In this document: positions 10,993-22,687 of the stretch, one piece after another | Layout of the letters: the number at the start of each line of letters is the position of its first letter | How positions within the stretch are numbered: the stretch's first letter is position 1 | Assembly: GCA_036365145.1 (NCBI GenBank) | Contig: JAEOAD010000025.1 | Location: forward strand, 29,273,001-29,337,000 | DNA length: 64,000 bases | Direction of reading: 5' to 3' | Source of the DNA: Orientallactaga sibirica | Taxonomy: Eukaryota; Chordata; Mammalia; Rodentia; Dipodidae | Notes under the pieces: generated by a model | Databases searched by the model: none | What the model saw: only the letters and a program-made list of their open reading frames with translations | Told to the model about the DNA's origin: nothing | Program-made: the position numbers and the translations under genes

Positions 10993-11882
10993 CTGTGAGG
11001 ACATACAAACCTTCCTTATTTTCCACTGGGAGTGGGCAGGGTTGGCCAGCTGACAGGAAGACAAAGATTTCTTTCAGCTGGGCCGTGAGTGGGAGAATTA
11101 AAACAAACTTCCTAGGTTTGTTAGGCTCTGGAGATAGACCGACACCTACACACCTCAGGTGCCCCTCCCCTTCTGTACCCAGGGTGTGGAGGTAACACAA
11201 CAGACAGGAGGGTCTCAAAACACACCAAGGTACGCCTGCCCTTCCCAGTCCATACTTTTTTCTGAAGACTCCAGTCAGACGGAAGTAAAGGGCACCGGCC
11301 AGACTCAGGGTGCCCCCTGTTCCTGCCCCCTGGTCTTCCCCGTCAGTGTGGCCCTGCAGGCCTCCAGCAGGGAGACAGGTGACTTCCCTGCTCACTGCCT
11401 CTCAGCACCCAGGCTATAAGGCTTGCAAGCGTCCTGGTCCTGTCTAGCGGTAGAGGTGGGGTGACTTAGTGAGACAGACATCTGCTGGTGCCAGCCTCAG
11501 ACCATCACCTCTAATCATTTGGGTGGCATCTCTGGCTTTACCGTGCCTGCCCCATTGCCTGCTGGCCTAGAGACTGGAGCTGGGTGGGGTCCCCTCCACC
11601 TCCCTTCGACATGGGTTCATCAGTTTTCCAGTGGGGTGGAGGTGTGATAGGCGAGGCAGCAGAGGAAGGCTGCCTGGCTCCTCTGCATTATCTGGGAAAG
11701 AGGATCCTGTCTGACCAGAGTTAACCCCCCGGTCCCCAGAGATGCTGGTTCCACCAAGGTTCTTACCAAGGCCTCACACTTCAGGTTGAGACACAGGCTC
11801 AGCACCTGGAGAAAATGACCTCGCCAGCCCGTTTTGCTTCTCTGATTCTTGGCTGCTGTGGGGAGAAGAGTTTTCAGTGGGT

Positions 11883-12010
11883 CAAGTGTGACAGCATGAA
11901 TCTGGTAGCGGGAAGGCCTAGGTTTGAATCCCTACCTTCCCTGGCTCTGGGCTTCCCTTCCCCCTGGGTAAAGCAAGGGCTGTGGTGTCTACCTGCTCTG
12001 CAGAGGGCAG
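11883..12010 (-). mobile_element. MIR-like fragment
   Basis: ctaggtttgaatccctacct tccctggctctgggc fits the antisense MIR 3' half. Confidence 0.45.
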
Positions 12011-12469
12011 TGAAGAAACGGAAACCAAAGCACAAAGCACAAAGGTTTTGGGGAACCATGAAGCCAGGGCCGATACAGCATCTCGGGCACTTGTAAAAGG
12101 ATGACTTGAATGCCAAGTGTGTGCCTCGTTCATCCACCCAGCTCTGGAAACAGGGAAAGGGAGGTTCCGAGCATTCCTAACAGTTGCGACCGAAGTGTCC
12201 CAAGCTAGTGGAATGGCAAGGGTGGGGTTATGGGTTAAGGGGGCCACTGCTCTTGGGACAGGAGAGAAACCAGAGCTTACATGAGGGTAGCAGGGCCCCA
12301 GGTATCTGGCTGCACCTGCTGCTCACTATTCCCTGCAGGATAAGAGGCAGGTACACAGGGGTGGGCCAGGTGTGTGATGGACCAGCAAGTCTGTATTCTA
12401 GAAGATGAAGCCAAGCAGGCAGTGTAGATCTGCAGACACGCTGAAGGCAGGAGGCAGGGAGCACCCTCT

Positions 12470-12648
12470 CTTCATATAAGAGGAAGAGACAGAGACAGAA
12501 TGGGCACGCCAGGGCCTCCAGCCACTGCAAACAAACTCGATGCATGTACCCCCTTGTGCATCTGGCTTACATGGGTCCTGGAGAATCAAACCGGGGTCCT
12601 TAGGCTTCGCAGGCAAACACCTTAACTGCTAAGCCATCTCTCCAGCCC
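12470..12648 (-). mobile_element. tRNA-derived SINE
   Basis: The antisense body runs from gaatgggcacgccagggcct to gctaagccatctctccagcc; the tail is short. Confidence 0.88.
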
Positions 12649-12903
12649 TCTCTTCATTTCTCTTGCCCACATGCTGAGTAAATGGAAACCCAGCCCTGTG
12701 GGGAGGAGGCAGGTTTGAAGGTGTACAGGCATACAGTAAGGGAAGGGGAGCCTGAAGACAGAGGGAGGAGCAAGGCCTGGAGGTCAGGGAAAGACTACAC
12801 CAGGACGGGGACACGGGCTGGGCAGCTTGGACAGTGGCCCTACTGTGGGGCTTGGAAGCTGGAGCAGAAAGCACACACCTGTGTGTCGCCCTCATCCATT
12901 TGC

Positions 12904-13051
12904 CTTTTTTTTTTTTTTCGAGGTAGGGTCTCGCTCTAGCCCAGACTGACCTGGAATTCACTCTAGTCTCAGGGTGGCCTTGAACTCACGGTGATCCTCC
13001 TACCTCTGCCTCCTAAGTGCTTGGATTAAAGTGTGCACCACCACGCCCAGC
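12904..13051 (-). mobile_element. B1-type SINE
   Basis: A poly(T) start followed by cgaggtagggtctcgctcta, full-length. Confidence 0.9.
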
Positions 13052-13092
13052 TTGTCTATCTTCATGTCCACATCTGTGCTGGTTTTCTTTCA

Positions 13093-13097
13093 ATATT

Positions 13098-13152
<55 letters not shown>

Positions 13153-13318
13153 TTATGAGGGGGCTAAGAGAGGAAGAGAATGGACACACCAGGGTCTTCA
13201 GCCACTGCAAACGAACTCCAGACACATGTGCTACCTTGTATATTTGGCTTACGTGGGTTCTTGGGAATCAAACCTGGGTCCTTAGGCTTCACAAGCAACT
13301 GCCTTAATCACTGAACCC
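13093..13318 (-). mobile_element. tRNA-derived SINE with expanded (TTTA)n tail
   Basis: About 15 TTTA units (13095-13156) form the tail; the body ends in actgccttaatcactgaacc. Confidence 0.88.
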
Positions 13319-13348
13319 ACATCTGTGTTTTCTATTCAGCAGTGAAAA

Positions 13349-13492
13349 ACCCTGTTTCTCTTCCTCCTTTCCCCTTCCCCCCTCCCTCCCTCCCTCCCTT
13401 CCTCCCTTCCTTCCTTCCTTCCTTCCTTCCTTCCTTCCTCCTCCTCCTTCCTTCCTTCCTCCTTTCCTTCCTTCCTTCCTTCCTTCCATCTG
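13349..13492. repeat. (CCTT)n/(CCCT)n polypyrimidine tract
   Basis: About 140 bp of almost pure pyrimidine on the plus strand, with shifting ccct, cctt and cctcct units. Confidence 0.9.
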
Positions 13493-13990
13493 GAATGTAC
13501 CAAGCCGGATCCAGGCAGTGTGCTAGGAGCTGGAGAAAGGGTGATCAATCAATCCTGAGCTGGCTTTGGGCTTCCCTGCTGTCCACTGAAGTCAGACACA
13601 CAACCAGACAAGGGACCAGTGACAACAGCATAGAAAAGGCTGAGAAGTAAACCTGGGCCCCAATAGACAAGAGGTATGCCCCTGATCTGCCTGCAAAGGG
13701 CGCTGAAGACAGGGACAGAACTGAATGCAGGAGACTTGGCCAGGAGTGGGGGATTCAAGGCTTTGGGAGAATTGAACAGACCAGTGACTCAGCATGGCTG
13801 GGCTTCCGGCAGCACAGCTGAGAACCCAGGTACTGGGGCTTCTCGGAAGCTCGGTGCCCTCTCGGCAGAGGGGAGATGGGCAGCTCCTGCGTCACAGGGT
13901 TGTCATGACCCTGTCTCTTGGTCATGACTGAGTCCCTTGGCTATTAGGGTTAAGCTTAAGTTTGGGTCTGGGGTTAAAAAAAAAGTGAGG
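13493..13990. other. Mostly unique; old repeat-like phrase at its start
   Basis: caggcagtgtgctaggagct ggagaaagggtgatcaa resembles an ancient MIR/L2-type repeat. Nothing else was recognised. Confidence 0.4.
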
Positions 13991-14167
13991 CTGGGGCTGG
14001 AGAGATGGCTTAGCAGTCAAGGAACTTGCCCGTGAAGCCTTTGACTCCCCAGTGGCTAAGCCAGACACTCATGGTGGTGCAGGCGTCTTGGAGTTCCTTT
14101 GCAGTGGCTAGAGGCCCTGGCGCACCCAATTCCCTCTCTCAAATCTATATGTATATATTTAAAAAAT
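13991..14167 (+). mobile_element. tRNA-derived SINE, diverged
   Basis: ggggctggagagatggctta is intact; the middle is shortened and the tail replaced by tatatgtatatat. Confidence 0.85.
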
Positions 14168-14332
14168 GAGGCTAGATGTGGAAAGAAACCAGATTAAGAC
14201 CTTCCACGCTATCCAGCAGACTATTTGGGGAAACTGGGAGCTACTGAAGGAAGGCTTTCCTCTCCCTGACTCATGAGGAATTGGCAGCCTTTCCTCGCTC
14301 TTCTTGTTGCCCAGCCCTGCCTCTTCCCTCAC

Positions 14333-14523
14333 TTTTTTAATTTTTATTTTTTGTATTTGAGAGAGAAGGGGGAGGGAGAATATGGGCGTGCCAGGGCCTC
14401 CTGCTGTAAGCGAACTCCAGGCACGCACTCCACTTTGTGCATCTGACTTTATGGTAGGTGGTACTGGGGCAATCGGACCAGGCCATCAGGCTTTGCAGGC
14501 AAGTGCCTTTAACCTCTAAGCCT
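14333..14523 (-). mobile_element. tRNA-derived SINE
   Basis: Antisense; gagagagaagggggaggga replaces the usual tail, and the head is cut at aacctctaagcc. Confidence 0.85.
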
Positions 14524-14909
14524 TTATTTCTTTCCTCACTTGTTCCCCTCATGCTCACCATTCCACCTTCCCCTTTGTTCAGGATTCCAGGTCTAAGCAC
14601 TGACTGGTCGGCTTAAGCTGGCGGAACCTGTTGCCTGGGATGGGAGCTTGTGTCTAAGATCAGACTTCTCACCTGGGTCACTGTGGGCAGCAGTGGGTCA
14701 CTTTCTCCCCTGCCTGGCTGGGCTGCGTCTTCTTGAGCAAGCACTGCTTTGGCAAGGTAGTTCTGGACAGCTATGGCCTTCCGTGTCCTTTCTCAGCCTG
14801 GCCACACTGCCAGCTGAAAAAACTCAAAACTCTAAGCTTCTCCCGAGCTCCCTCCTTGGATGTGCGTCTTCACTCATAACCCTTTGCCACACATCTCACC
14901 CTTCCCGGG
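14524..14909. other. Unique sequence
   Basis: No repeat or gene was recognised; a 137-codon plus ORF starting at 14648 runs on into the following B4-like SINE and is not coding. Confidence 0.5.
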
Positions 14910-15170
14910 CTAGACCAGCGGCTTGGTGCATAAAGTGCTTGCTGCGCTCGGATCCCCGGAGCCCACAGAAAGCTGGATGTGCAGTGCAGGCCTCTGTGAC
15001 CCGTGTGCCCACAGTGAGCGGGAGGCTGACAGGACAATCTCCCGGAAGCTTGAGGGCCTGAAGGCCTGGTGAGCAGAGGTAAGAGACAAGGTGCAAAGTG
15101 ACGACTCAGCCCTCCCACCACGCAAGGCCGCGTGCACGCATCCGCACGTGTGCACGCACACATGCACACA
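14910..15170 (+). mobile_element. B4-like composite SINE
   Basis: A tRNA/ID-like start (gcggcttggtgcataaagtgc) and a CA-rich end (gcacgtgtgcacgcacacatg) bracket a decayed middle. Confidence 0.5.
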
Positions 15171-15414
15171 TCATTTACATCCCCCGCCCCGCAGTTTAAC
15201 AGTTCCTGAGCCCTCTAAGAGAAGTATTAATTGATACCTGATGTGTTGAGACCACCAGAAAATCTGTCCAACTCAAAGGGCAAGAGGAGATTCCTGTATG
15301 GCACTGTTTTCCTTGGAGGGTTAAATGGCATTTGGTACATTACTGTAGACTGCCCCCCCCATTCTTGTCTGTTCTGGGGAATTACTGCTTTCCTAAGTAC
15401 TGCCTTGCCACGGG
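15171..15414. other. Unique sequence
   Basis: No feature was seen. Confidence 0.4.
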
Positions 15415-15690
15415 CTTGATCACCTTTATTGAGGTGTAGTCACAACCATCATCTTCAGCCTTTTGGAGTGACTGAATCAGTGAATTCTGATTTCAAATAG
15501 TGCATTCACTAAGAACGGGAAGGCATTTCCACCACGAGAGAAACTCCGCGCCATTTGCAGTTCCTTCCTGCCTTCCCTGGCAACCACTGATGTGTTCAGT
15601 CTATGGATCTGTAGAGCCTGGGCACTTTCACACGAGTGTGATCAGTGGCCCTTTGTGCTTCTGCTGCGTGACCTTTCCTGGGACATCTGT
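15415..15690. mobile_element. Ancient L1-like fragment
   Basis: cctttattgaggtgtagtca and ccctggcaaccactgatgtg tt...ctatggatctg match a familiar old mammalian L1 3' segment. Orientation is not assigned. Confidence 0.5.
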
Positions 15691-16144
15691 TCACCCCACA
15701 CAGAGGACCATCGGACCACAGAGCAATTCCATCCAGGTCCAGCTTGGTGAATAACAAGCTCCTGGGTTACTGAAAGCCTCTCCCAGCACAAATGACGTCT
15801 ACGCGTGCAGCCCTGCTGGTCACTCATATGACCTTGTGGAGGGGACTTGTGGATTGTCTGTTTCCAGCACTTTCTGAGACTAAAGATGAAAGCAGCTACG
15901 CAGCAGCCTGGCCATACACTCCAGTGAATGCTCACTGCAGCCGTCATAAAGGGTCTCCTACCTGTGCCCCTTGCATCATATTTCCTCAGGAAATGGCCAA
16001 AACCAACTTGCTGGTGCCTCCTCACCTGGCGGGCCGGCCCTTGAGCAGGACATGGTGAGCAGGTGAACAGGCACAAACCTGGCAGGTTCTCGGGCACGAT
16101 CGCCGTGGTAGAGCGCAAGAGCAACAAAGCCAACACTCAGCAAA
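15691..16144. other. Unique sequence just beyond the ETV3 3' end
   Basis: No repeat was seen; the 164- and 88-codon ORFs on opposite strands overlap and lack support. Confidence 0.5.
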
Positions 16145-19100
16145 CATTAAAGTACTTTTTTATTTAACTTTAATTTCTGAGGTAAAATACTTTTTTCTTT
16201 CGACTTCCGTAACAAAATACAGAGCTATCAGATACCCCTGGAAAAAATATGTATATTATACATATATTTCTGTAACATTACATATATATAATATATGCAA
16301 AAATTTGAAGACTTTATAGAAAGCGGAACGTCTAAAAGGCACTGCACAATGGAGCTCGGAGTACTTACACTTTATGTACACGGGCAACTAGGAAGTCGTC
16401 TTTCACTGTGAATGTCTCATTCACAAATCCCTGCATCACAATTTTGTAATTCAAAGAATGCCTAAATATTTCAAAACTAATTAAGTCTTAACTTTTTTCC
16501 CAAGAAGAAATCAAAAAATGGAACAGTTCTTAAAAGACTGAATCAAAATTTTCTTTTAAAATACATAAAAATATGTCCCATTACTGTTTACGAAACAGAA
16601 AGCACAAACATAATTATAGAATAAATAAAAAACAAGGGACAAACAGCCACCTGACTCTACAACCATTTTTTTAATGCTTCTGACGTTTCTTGGCCCATGG
16701 GTCACTAGGGTGCAGCAGTCCCCTGTATTAGTGAACGGGGTTTATTTAATGCAGTGCAGCTTGATGTCTAGGGTGGAAGGACTTGGTATCTTTTGTATTT
16801 TACTTCTACTCATTCTTCAGGAAAAAAGGTGAGCTCAGCCAGGCGGGATGCCCTTAAGAGAACTCGACTCTTTTCAACAGTAGAAGAGCAAACTGTGTAC
16901 AGGAACATGTTCTTGATGAATGAATCTCAACAGATTTGTATTTGCAACGTTTTATACATTTGGCACACAAAGTTTGAAGAAGAGGAGGCCTGGATCTTGT
17001 CCCCTTTCCCACCTGCTGTGGAACAGCGATGAGACGATCTTGGCAGGGAAAGGCTGCGGTTACACCATGCTGGTGACAGTAATGCTGGGAGGGGACTGAG
17101 GGAGAGAGCAAGTCTCACTCCTTTGCCCCAGCAAATATCAATGACCGCCCCATTCCCCAGTTTACTTCCTGAGCAAGCCCAAGTTCAGCCCTGTATAAGG
17201 ACCCTCCCCTGGAACCTCGTCCCCAGTGTGCAGTGCAAACCAACCAACAATTACTGGTGGAATGGCAATCAAATGAAACAAACACAGAACGATTTCTTAA
17301 AGCCCCAAAACATTTTTCATGGAATTCAACATCTACAACTGTTTTCAAGTGTAAAGCAGTGATTCGTGTTGTTCAACGGAAGCAGCATCTAGTACGGGGT
17401 CCTGGCACTTGGGTTCTGGGGTGGCGGGCAGGCTTCGTGGGTTTCTTCCCTCTTGTTTTAAAGGCCTCATGTTTCTATTCCTGAGTTCATACTGACACCT
17501 GCTGGCCCTCCCCTCTAGTGGACAGTGGGTGGCCAGCTGGCCTCGCTGGTTAGATGAGCAACCCCAGCAGACAGCCCTCGTCCACCTGCTGGGCGGCTTG
17601 CTTTATGGTTCAGTTCAGTCAAGGTGCAGGGATGGACGAACACAACCACCAAGGGCAGCCTGAATGGAGGGACTTCTGCAGCTTGACCAGAGCCTGGGTC
17701 CTAACAGAGCCCTCTCAAAGTCCCATTCCTGCGAGACACTTGTGGAATTTGGATCAAGTGAGGACACTTGTCAAAAAACAGAGTGATGAGCTGGAGTCAT
17801 CCCAAGCCACCTGCTGTGCCTCTTACCTGTTCTAACCTGTCCTGAGTCCCTCTTTTGTGTACGCTCTCCAACGTGAAAAAATACCCCAATCATTAAAAGA
17901 CAACCTTCAGATGTTACTAGGTAGACAGAGCTATCTTGGCCTAAAGTGGTGGAGCCAAGAATCAGTCCAACTCCAGATACACTCCCATGCCATCCCTTGC
18001 CTCAACAGATCCTTCCTGCCTGCTGCCCAGATGATGGGTGGAGCTGAGCGACAGCCAGGTGTTCCCTGCACTGTGCAGGCACATGTGCACACACAGAGGC
18101 TAGTTACCGCTACTACGCCCCTAGCGTTAGTGTTTTGCTTCATTCCTTTGAAGTTCAGGGAATTTGAAGGAATGATTAGTCACTGTGAACTGCAGTCTCA
18201 TGAAGCTCAGAACAATCTGGGCAAACGGGGATGACAAGAATGGCAACGCCACAACAGGACAGACACTAGTTCTTTCTCTTCCCAGGCCCTTTGGCACCTG
18301 GCAACCTTGGATCGTCAGGCATGTATGTGGTTGCCATCTGTGCCTTCTTCCCCCTCTCCCTCAGTCTCCATGTTTACACGCTCCTCGAGCTAACACCTTC
18401 TATATGTCCAGGTCGTCCTTCTGTCCTGGGTTCCCACAGTCCTATCCTTTGCCACCCACCTCAATGACAGCAGAGGGAATGACTGTCACACAGGAATCTA
18501 ACTGTGTCTCAATGCCTGGGTTATCTGAACAGGGTCTGTACCTTCACAGGTTGACGCTGACAGACCCGTATCATCTTAAAGTAGGTTCATACTTAAGGCT
18601 CAACTTAAGCAAATGGTAAGAGAACCAGACACAATGGAAAGACATCTTCAACAACATGGCATGCTTCTCAGCGAACTTGCTCACAGGCTCACTTTGGTTT
18701 GGTCTTCCAAACCCACAATGGAAAAAGAAAGATGAAGAACAGTTTTGTCATTTGTTTTAAAAGGCATTGGGTTACTTCCTCCTGTACTTTTCTTTCTTCC
18801 CTGATCAAGAGTTTACAACTCCTCATGGCTTCTTAGTAGGTGAAAAGTCCAAGGAACCTGCACCAGGGTTTGCTGTCCACCTCAACCCTGCAGCTCAGAG
18901 GAGAGGGCTCAGCTCCTGTGTCCTCCCAGCCCACTGGAACTGGCAGGACACTCATGTCCTGAAAGCATTTTCCAAAAAAGAAAGAAAAATCCTTAACGAG
19001 AGAGAAGTAGAGAAAGAGGGAGAGAGGAGGAAGAGAAAAGGAGAGGAGGAGAAAGAGGGAGGGGCAGAAACACGTGGACACCCTCCATCTCCATCCCAGT

Positions 19101-19571
19101 AAGATAGAGACTGTCTCGTTCCTCTCGGGAAGTAGAGTGCAGGCAGAATATTCGCCCGGCACCACTCTTACTGCTCCCTTCGCCTTCCAGCCATGGCCTT
19201 TCCCTCTCTTTCTCTCTCCCTCCCTCTCTCACCCATGAATGGCTTTCCGTGTGTAAATACAACAAAAACCCGTGGAACCTGAACTGCCACGGGACTAAAA
19301 GGACCTGGGCTTTGAGGGACTTTCCTTGTCAGGAAGCCTAAGACTTCCACAGGAAATAGGCTCTTTCCAACCTCCCTATGTCCTTCTCACCAGGAAAAAT
19401 AAAGTGTTTACAGCCCACCTAATTTACAACAGAGGACCCCCATGCCATCCAACAGAAAAGCCCAAGTCTATGCCCCAGAATGATCAAACCAGCCCCCCTC
19501 CCAAATCTTGCTAAATAAATACACGTATGCATCTGATTGTAATATGAACAGCGCCCATCCCGCGTGCAGTT
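16145..19571 (-). other. ETV3: ETV3 3' untranslated region (inferred)
   Basis: About 3.4 kb directly after the stop codon contains no SINE, in contrast to everything on either side. The minus strand ends with AATAAA (16159-16164) followed downstream by a GT-rich stretch (about 16110-16140), a good cleavage/polyadenylation context. Fifty bases after the stop the RNA would carry UAUUUAUUUA (19512-19521), an AU-rich element. A CU-rich tract in the RNA lies at about 18979-19062. A long 3' UTR fits my memory of ETV3 mRNAs in other mammals, but the exact end is inference. Confidence 0.7.
16159..16164 (-). terminator. Polyadenylation signal AATAAA, likely ETV3 distal site
   Basis: The plus strand reads tttatt, so AATAAA lies on the gene strand. 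The predicted cleavage point is about 15-20 nt further (about 16140-16145), followed by GT-rich sequence (TGAGTGTTGGCTTTGTTG). Another AATAAA sits in the 3' UTR around 16740-16746 and could give a slightly shorter form. Confidence 0.6.
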
Positions 19572-20674
19572 CTAAGCATCAGCAGCAGCTGTCGCTAGAC
19601 CTCTGGGTCTCACCCCATTCCAGAGGAACTCGCCAGTCTTACTCAGCTCCCGGGCTTCAGGGTCATCATTCCAGCGCCTCTTCAATCGCAGCTTGGGAGG
19701 CATCAGGGCATCTTCCCTCTTCTCGGGTGCACTGGGCTCTCGGTCAGACCTGTCCTCACCATCAGGTTCTTCGTTCGGGATGCTAATGGGCGCAGAGGGC
19801 CAGGTGGGCGGGGCAGAAGGCCGGGCAAAAATGGTGTCTTTCCCCTCGCCTATGGTCCCGCTCAGCACAGCACCCTTTTCTTGGGGGGGTCCCTCCTCTT
19901 GGGCAGACAGCCTGTGGCTCTCAGGATCCTTCTCAGAAGTGGGCTCCACCTTAATTCGAGGGAGAACAGGAGCGACGGGGGGCGCGGGCTCCTCACTGCT
20001 CTCTGCCCTCTCCCGGTTCTTCCGGCCGATGGGCGGGGGCTGCAGCTTGATGGGAAACTGAGCGGACTCCTCCGGGTGCACGTGGCACTGCAGCGGCGGC
20101 ACCAGGAGTCCTGGGTAGCGGGGGAAGGTGCGGGGACTGAGATGGTAGTTGAACACAGAGCAGGCTTGGGAATGAAGGTAGTGTTTCATTTCTTCCGGGC
20201 TGAAGGAGAAGCAGCTGCTGGTAAAAGGACTCAGGCCTGGCGAGGGGCTGTAGGAGAAGACGGGCGGAGTCAGCGAGAGCGCTGGCGACATGGGGACATT
20301 CAGGACCCCTCCGCGGCCAGTGACCGGAGAAACGGCGAAGGGACTGTGAGGGTCGGGGTACAGTGCGGGCCGAGTGAAGAGAGGAAGCATGACGTCAGGC
20401 TTGCGCTTCGGGTGGTCAGCCCCTCCGCCCGCGGCGCCCCGCGAGGACAGGAGCTCCACGCCGCGGGGCCAGTCGGCGGCCGAGCCGTCCTCCAGGTCCG
20501 CAGGCTCCACCTTCCGGTCGGCGCCGCAGCTCGACTCGGGGCCAGAAGCGGCCAGGGAGCTGGCCGAGAAGCGCCCTAGCTGCACATCCCCGGTTGGGGA
20601 GTGAGTGTCCAGAGGTGGGAAATGGAACCGGGAGGAGGCTGTTGGCACTGGTGGTGCACTCTGAGGAACCACAC
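19572..20674 (-). CDS. ETV3: ETV3 coding exon 5 (repressor region, stop)
   Basis: This 1103-nt terminal coding exon follows acceptor cctcacag|GTGTGGTTCC, supplies residues 134-500 and ends with TAG at 19572-19574. Visible elements are an FHFP motif near residues 150-153 (FxFP-type ERK docking); many SP/TP sites; a block from about 289 to 327 ([15 protein letters not shown] ... YPGLLVPP) that is also found in ERF; an IKVEP sumoylation consensus with K375; and a basic C-terminal motif [16 protein letters not shown] near 459-474. These features fit the shared ERF/ETV3 repressor arm controlled by ERK. It is one uninterrupted ORF with no frameshift. The first half is GC-rich (CpG-rich at 20.4-20.6 kb). 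Confidence 0.96.
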
Positions 20675-20817
20675 CTGTGAGGGGGGAAAGATGAAGGCTG
20701 CATTGGCCACCTGGTCATCCACCAGTATCACTTTTACCAGCCAAGCACCCCAAGTGCCCAATGCTTAGGAGCAGCAAGCACTCCCAATGCTGAATCCCAC
20801 GCTGCCCTATGTCCTGC

Positions 20818-20861
20818 TCAGCTTCTTGCATCAGCCTAGCTTCTTGCATCAGCCTAGCTGC
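20818..20861. repeat. 18-bp tandem duplication in intron 4
   Basis: agcttcttgcatcagcct occurs twice head to tail. Confidence 0.9.
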
Positions 20862-21272
20862 CATCTTCTTCTGATCCATGTTGCCTTCTGCTCTGTCTTC
20901 ATCTACCCGTACTCTCTTGCCTGTGACCAACATCCCAATTCTACAAAGCAGGGCTTCCTGTAGTGTAAAACTCAATTCTCAACATTTCATGATGAAACAA
21001 TTAGCACACACACACAATAAATGGATACAAAGCCTCCTCCGCAACTCTACTATGTATGCGCCACCTATCAGTTTTCAGCTTTGTAACTAGCTCTCTTCCC
21101 TCACCATCCTAATTCCAGCCATAAGCATAAAGCAAACAAGCCTGACAAGAAAGCAAGCACACAAGCCTGAGATTAGCATCCCTGGGAAGCAATGCACTGA
21201 AAACCCAAGCACTCTGTACCTCACATATACAAACACAGACAAGACATTTTAATAAAAACAGATTCATATAAA

Positions 21273-21394
21273 AAGGCTGTCTTATTTTGAAGTAGCCCAG
21301 GCTGACCTGGAATTCACCATGTAGTCTCAGGGTGGCCTCAAACATAGCGATCCTCCTACCTCTGCCTCCGAAGGGCGTGCACCACCACGCCCGC
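21273..21394 (-). mobile_element. B1-type SINE, truncated
   Basis: Starts at gaagtagcccaggctgacct; the gggtctcactc segment and about 15 bp before accaccacgcccgc are missing. Confidence 0.85.
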
Positions 21395-21595
21395 TGAAAA
21401 CAGCTGTTTATTGTCACATTCTTACGGTGCATACTTCACCTCCATTAACATAAATTCCCATTGCAGAGATCCAAGTACTTTCAATCTCTTCATTTTGAGA
21501 CTCTTCTAATGAATCCTACCTAATAATCTCAATTTCCATTCTATTTTCAAGGGCTGAGAGGAGGCCAAAACCTGCTCCTCTCAGATGTGACTGCT

Positions 21596-21720
21596 AGCTG
21601 GGTACAGTGGTGCATGCCTGTAATCAGCACCTGGGAGGCTACAGCAGGAACATTGCTGTAAATCTGAGGCCAGTCTGGACTACGTGGACAATGGGGTGAG
21701 ACCCTATCTCAAAAAACAAG
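21596..21720 (+). mobile_element. B1-type SINE, older copy
   Basis: gctgggtacagtggtgcatg cctgtaatcagcac is diverged; the tail is ctcaaaaaacaagg. Confidence 0.8.
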
Positions 21721-21724
21721 GTCT

Positions 21725-21877
21725 GAAGCCCAGTGTGGTGGTGCACGCCTTTAATCCCAGCCCTCGAGAGGCAGAGGTAGGAGGATCACTGTGAGTTGGA
21801 GGTCACCCTGAGATTACATAGTGAATTCCAGTTCAGCCTAGACTAGAGTGAAACCTAACCTCGAAAAACCAAAAAAG
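21725..21877 (+). mobile_element. B1-type SINE
   Basis: Full-length; follows the previous copy directly in the same orientation. Confidence 0.9.
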
Positions 21878-21880
21878 GTT

Positions 21881-22092
21881 TGTGGGCTGGACAGATGGCT
21901 TAGTGGTTAAGGCATTTGCCTGCAAAGCCAAAGGATATTGGTTTTACTCTCCAGGACCCACGAAAGCCAGATGCACATGGTAATGTATGCATCTGGAGTT
22001 CGTTTGCAATGGCTGGAGGCTCTGGTGTGCCCATTCTCTCTTCCTTTCTCTCTCTCTCTCTCTCTCGCTCTCTTTCAACTAAATAAATAAAG
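21881..22092 (+). mobile_element. tRNA-derived SINE
   Basis: Full-length, (CT)n run at 22046-22072, AAATAAAT tail. Confidence 0.9.
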
Positions 22093-22095
22093 GTT

Positions 22096-22250
22096 TGAGC
22101 AGAGCATAATGGTGCACTCCTTTAATCCCAGCACTTGGGAGGCAGAGGTAGGAAGATCACTGTGAGTTTGATGCCACCAAAAGACTACATAGTGAATTCC
22201 AGGTCAGCCTGGGATAGAGTAAGACCCTACCTTGAAAAAACAAAAATCAG
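22096..22250 (+). mobile_element. B1-type SINE
   Basis: Full-length; fourth sense-oriented SINE in a row. Confidence 0.9.
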
Positions 22251-22510
22251 GTTTGAGTGTTGAATTTAAAGGTCTAGGCAGAAACTACCTGTGTCAACTG
22301 TACCAACAGGAAGGTTCACAAGTTTTCCACTTCCCCTAAAGCCCTAAATGAGGCCCAAGAAAGGTATACTGTCTGAGGCCACAGAGACTCTAGGGGTTCC
22401 TGGGAGGTGCCAATGGCTGCTTTTACAAAGATATCAAAAGAGTTCTTCCCCACTCCCACAGAGTTCTTGATAAAAGATTAAAGGAAAAAAGGAAGAAATA
22501 AGAAAGACAA
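22251..22510. other. Unique intronic sequence
   Basis: Nothing was recognised. Confidence 0.4.
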
Positions 22511-22672
22511 AGCTGGGCGTGGTGGCACACGCCTTTAATCCCAGCACTCGGGAGGCAGAGGTAGGAGGATCACTGTGAGTTCGAGGCCACCCTGAGACTA
22601 CATAGTTAATTCCAGGTCAGCCTGGACCAGAGTGAGACCCTACCTTGGAACCCTCCCCCAACAAAAAAAAAG
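22511..22672 (+). mobile_element. B1-type SINE, close to consensus
   Basis: gctgggcgtggtggcacacg through gaccctaccttgg, with a short A tail. Confidence 0.92.
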
Positions 22673-22687
22673 ATAAGTATCAGTGAA

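Larger units (their letters stand above)
9664..12469. other. Unique intergenic sequence with ancient repeat traces
   Basis: It is free of modern SINEs, and no coding gene is supported. Old L2 and MIR pieces are listed separately. A (CTGA)n mini-run lies at 10680-10694. Confidence 0.5.

Noticed and set aside
19881..20579. 232-codon plus-strand ORF
   Set aside because: It is the antisense shadow of ETV3 exon 5.
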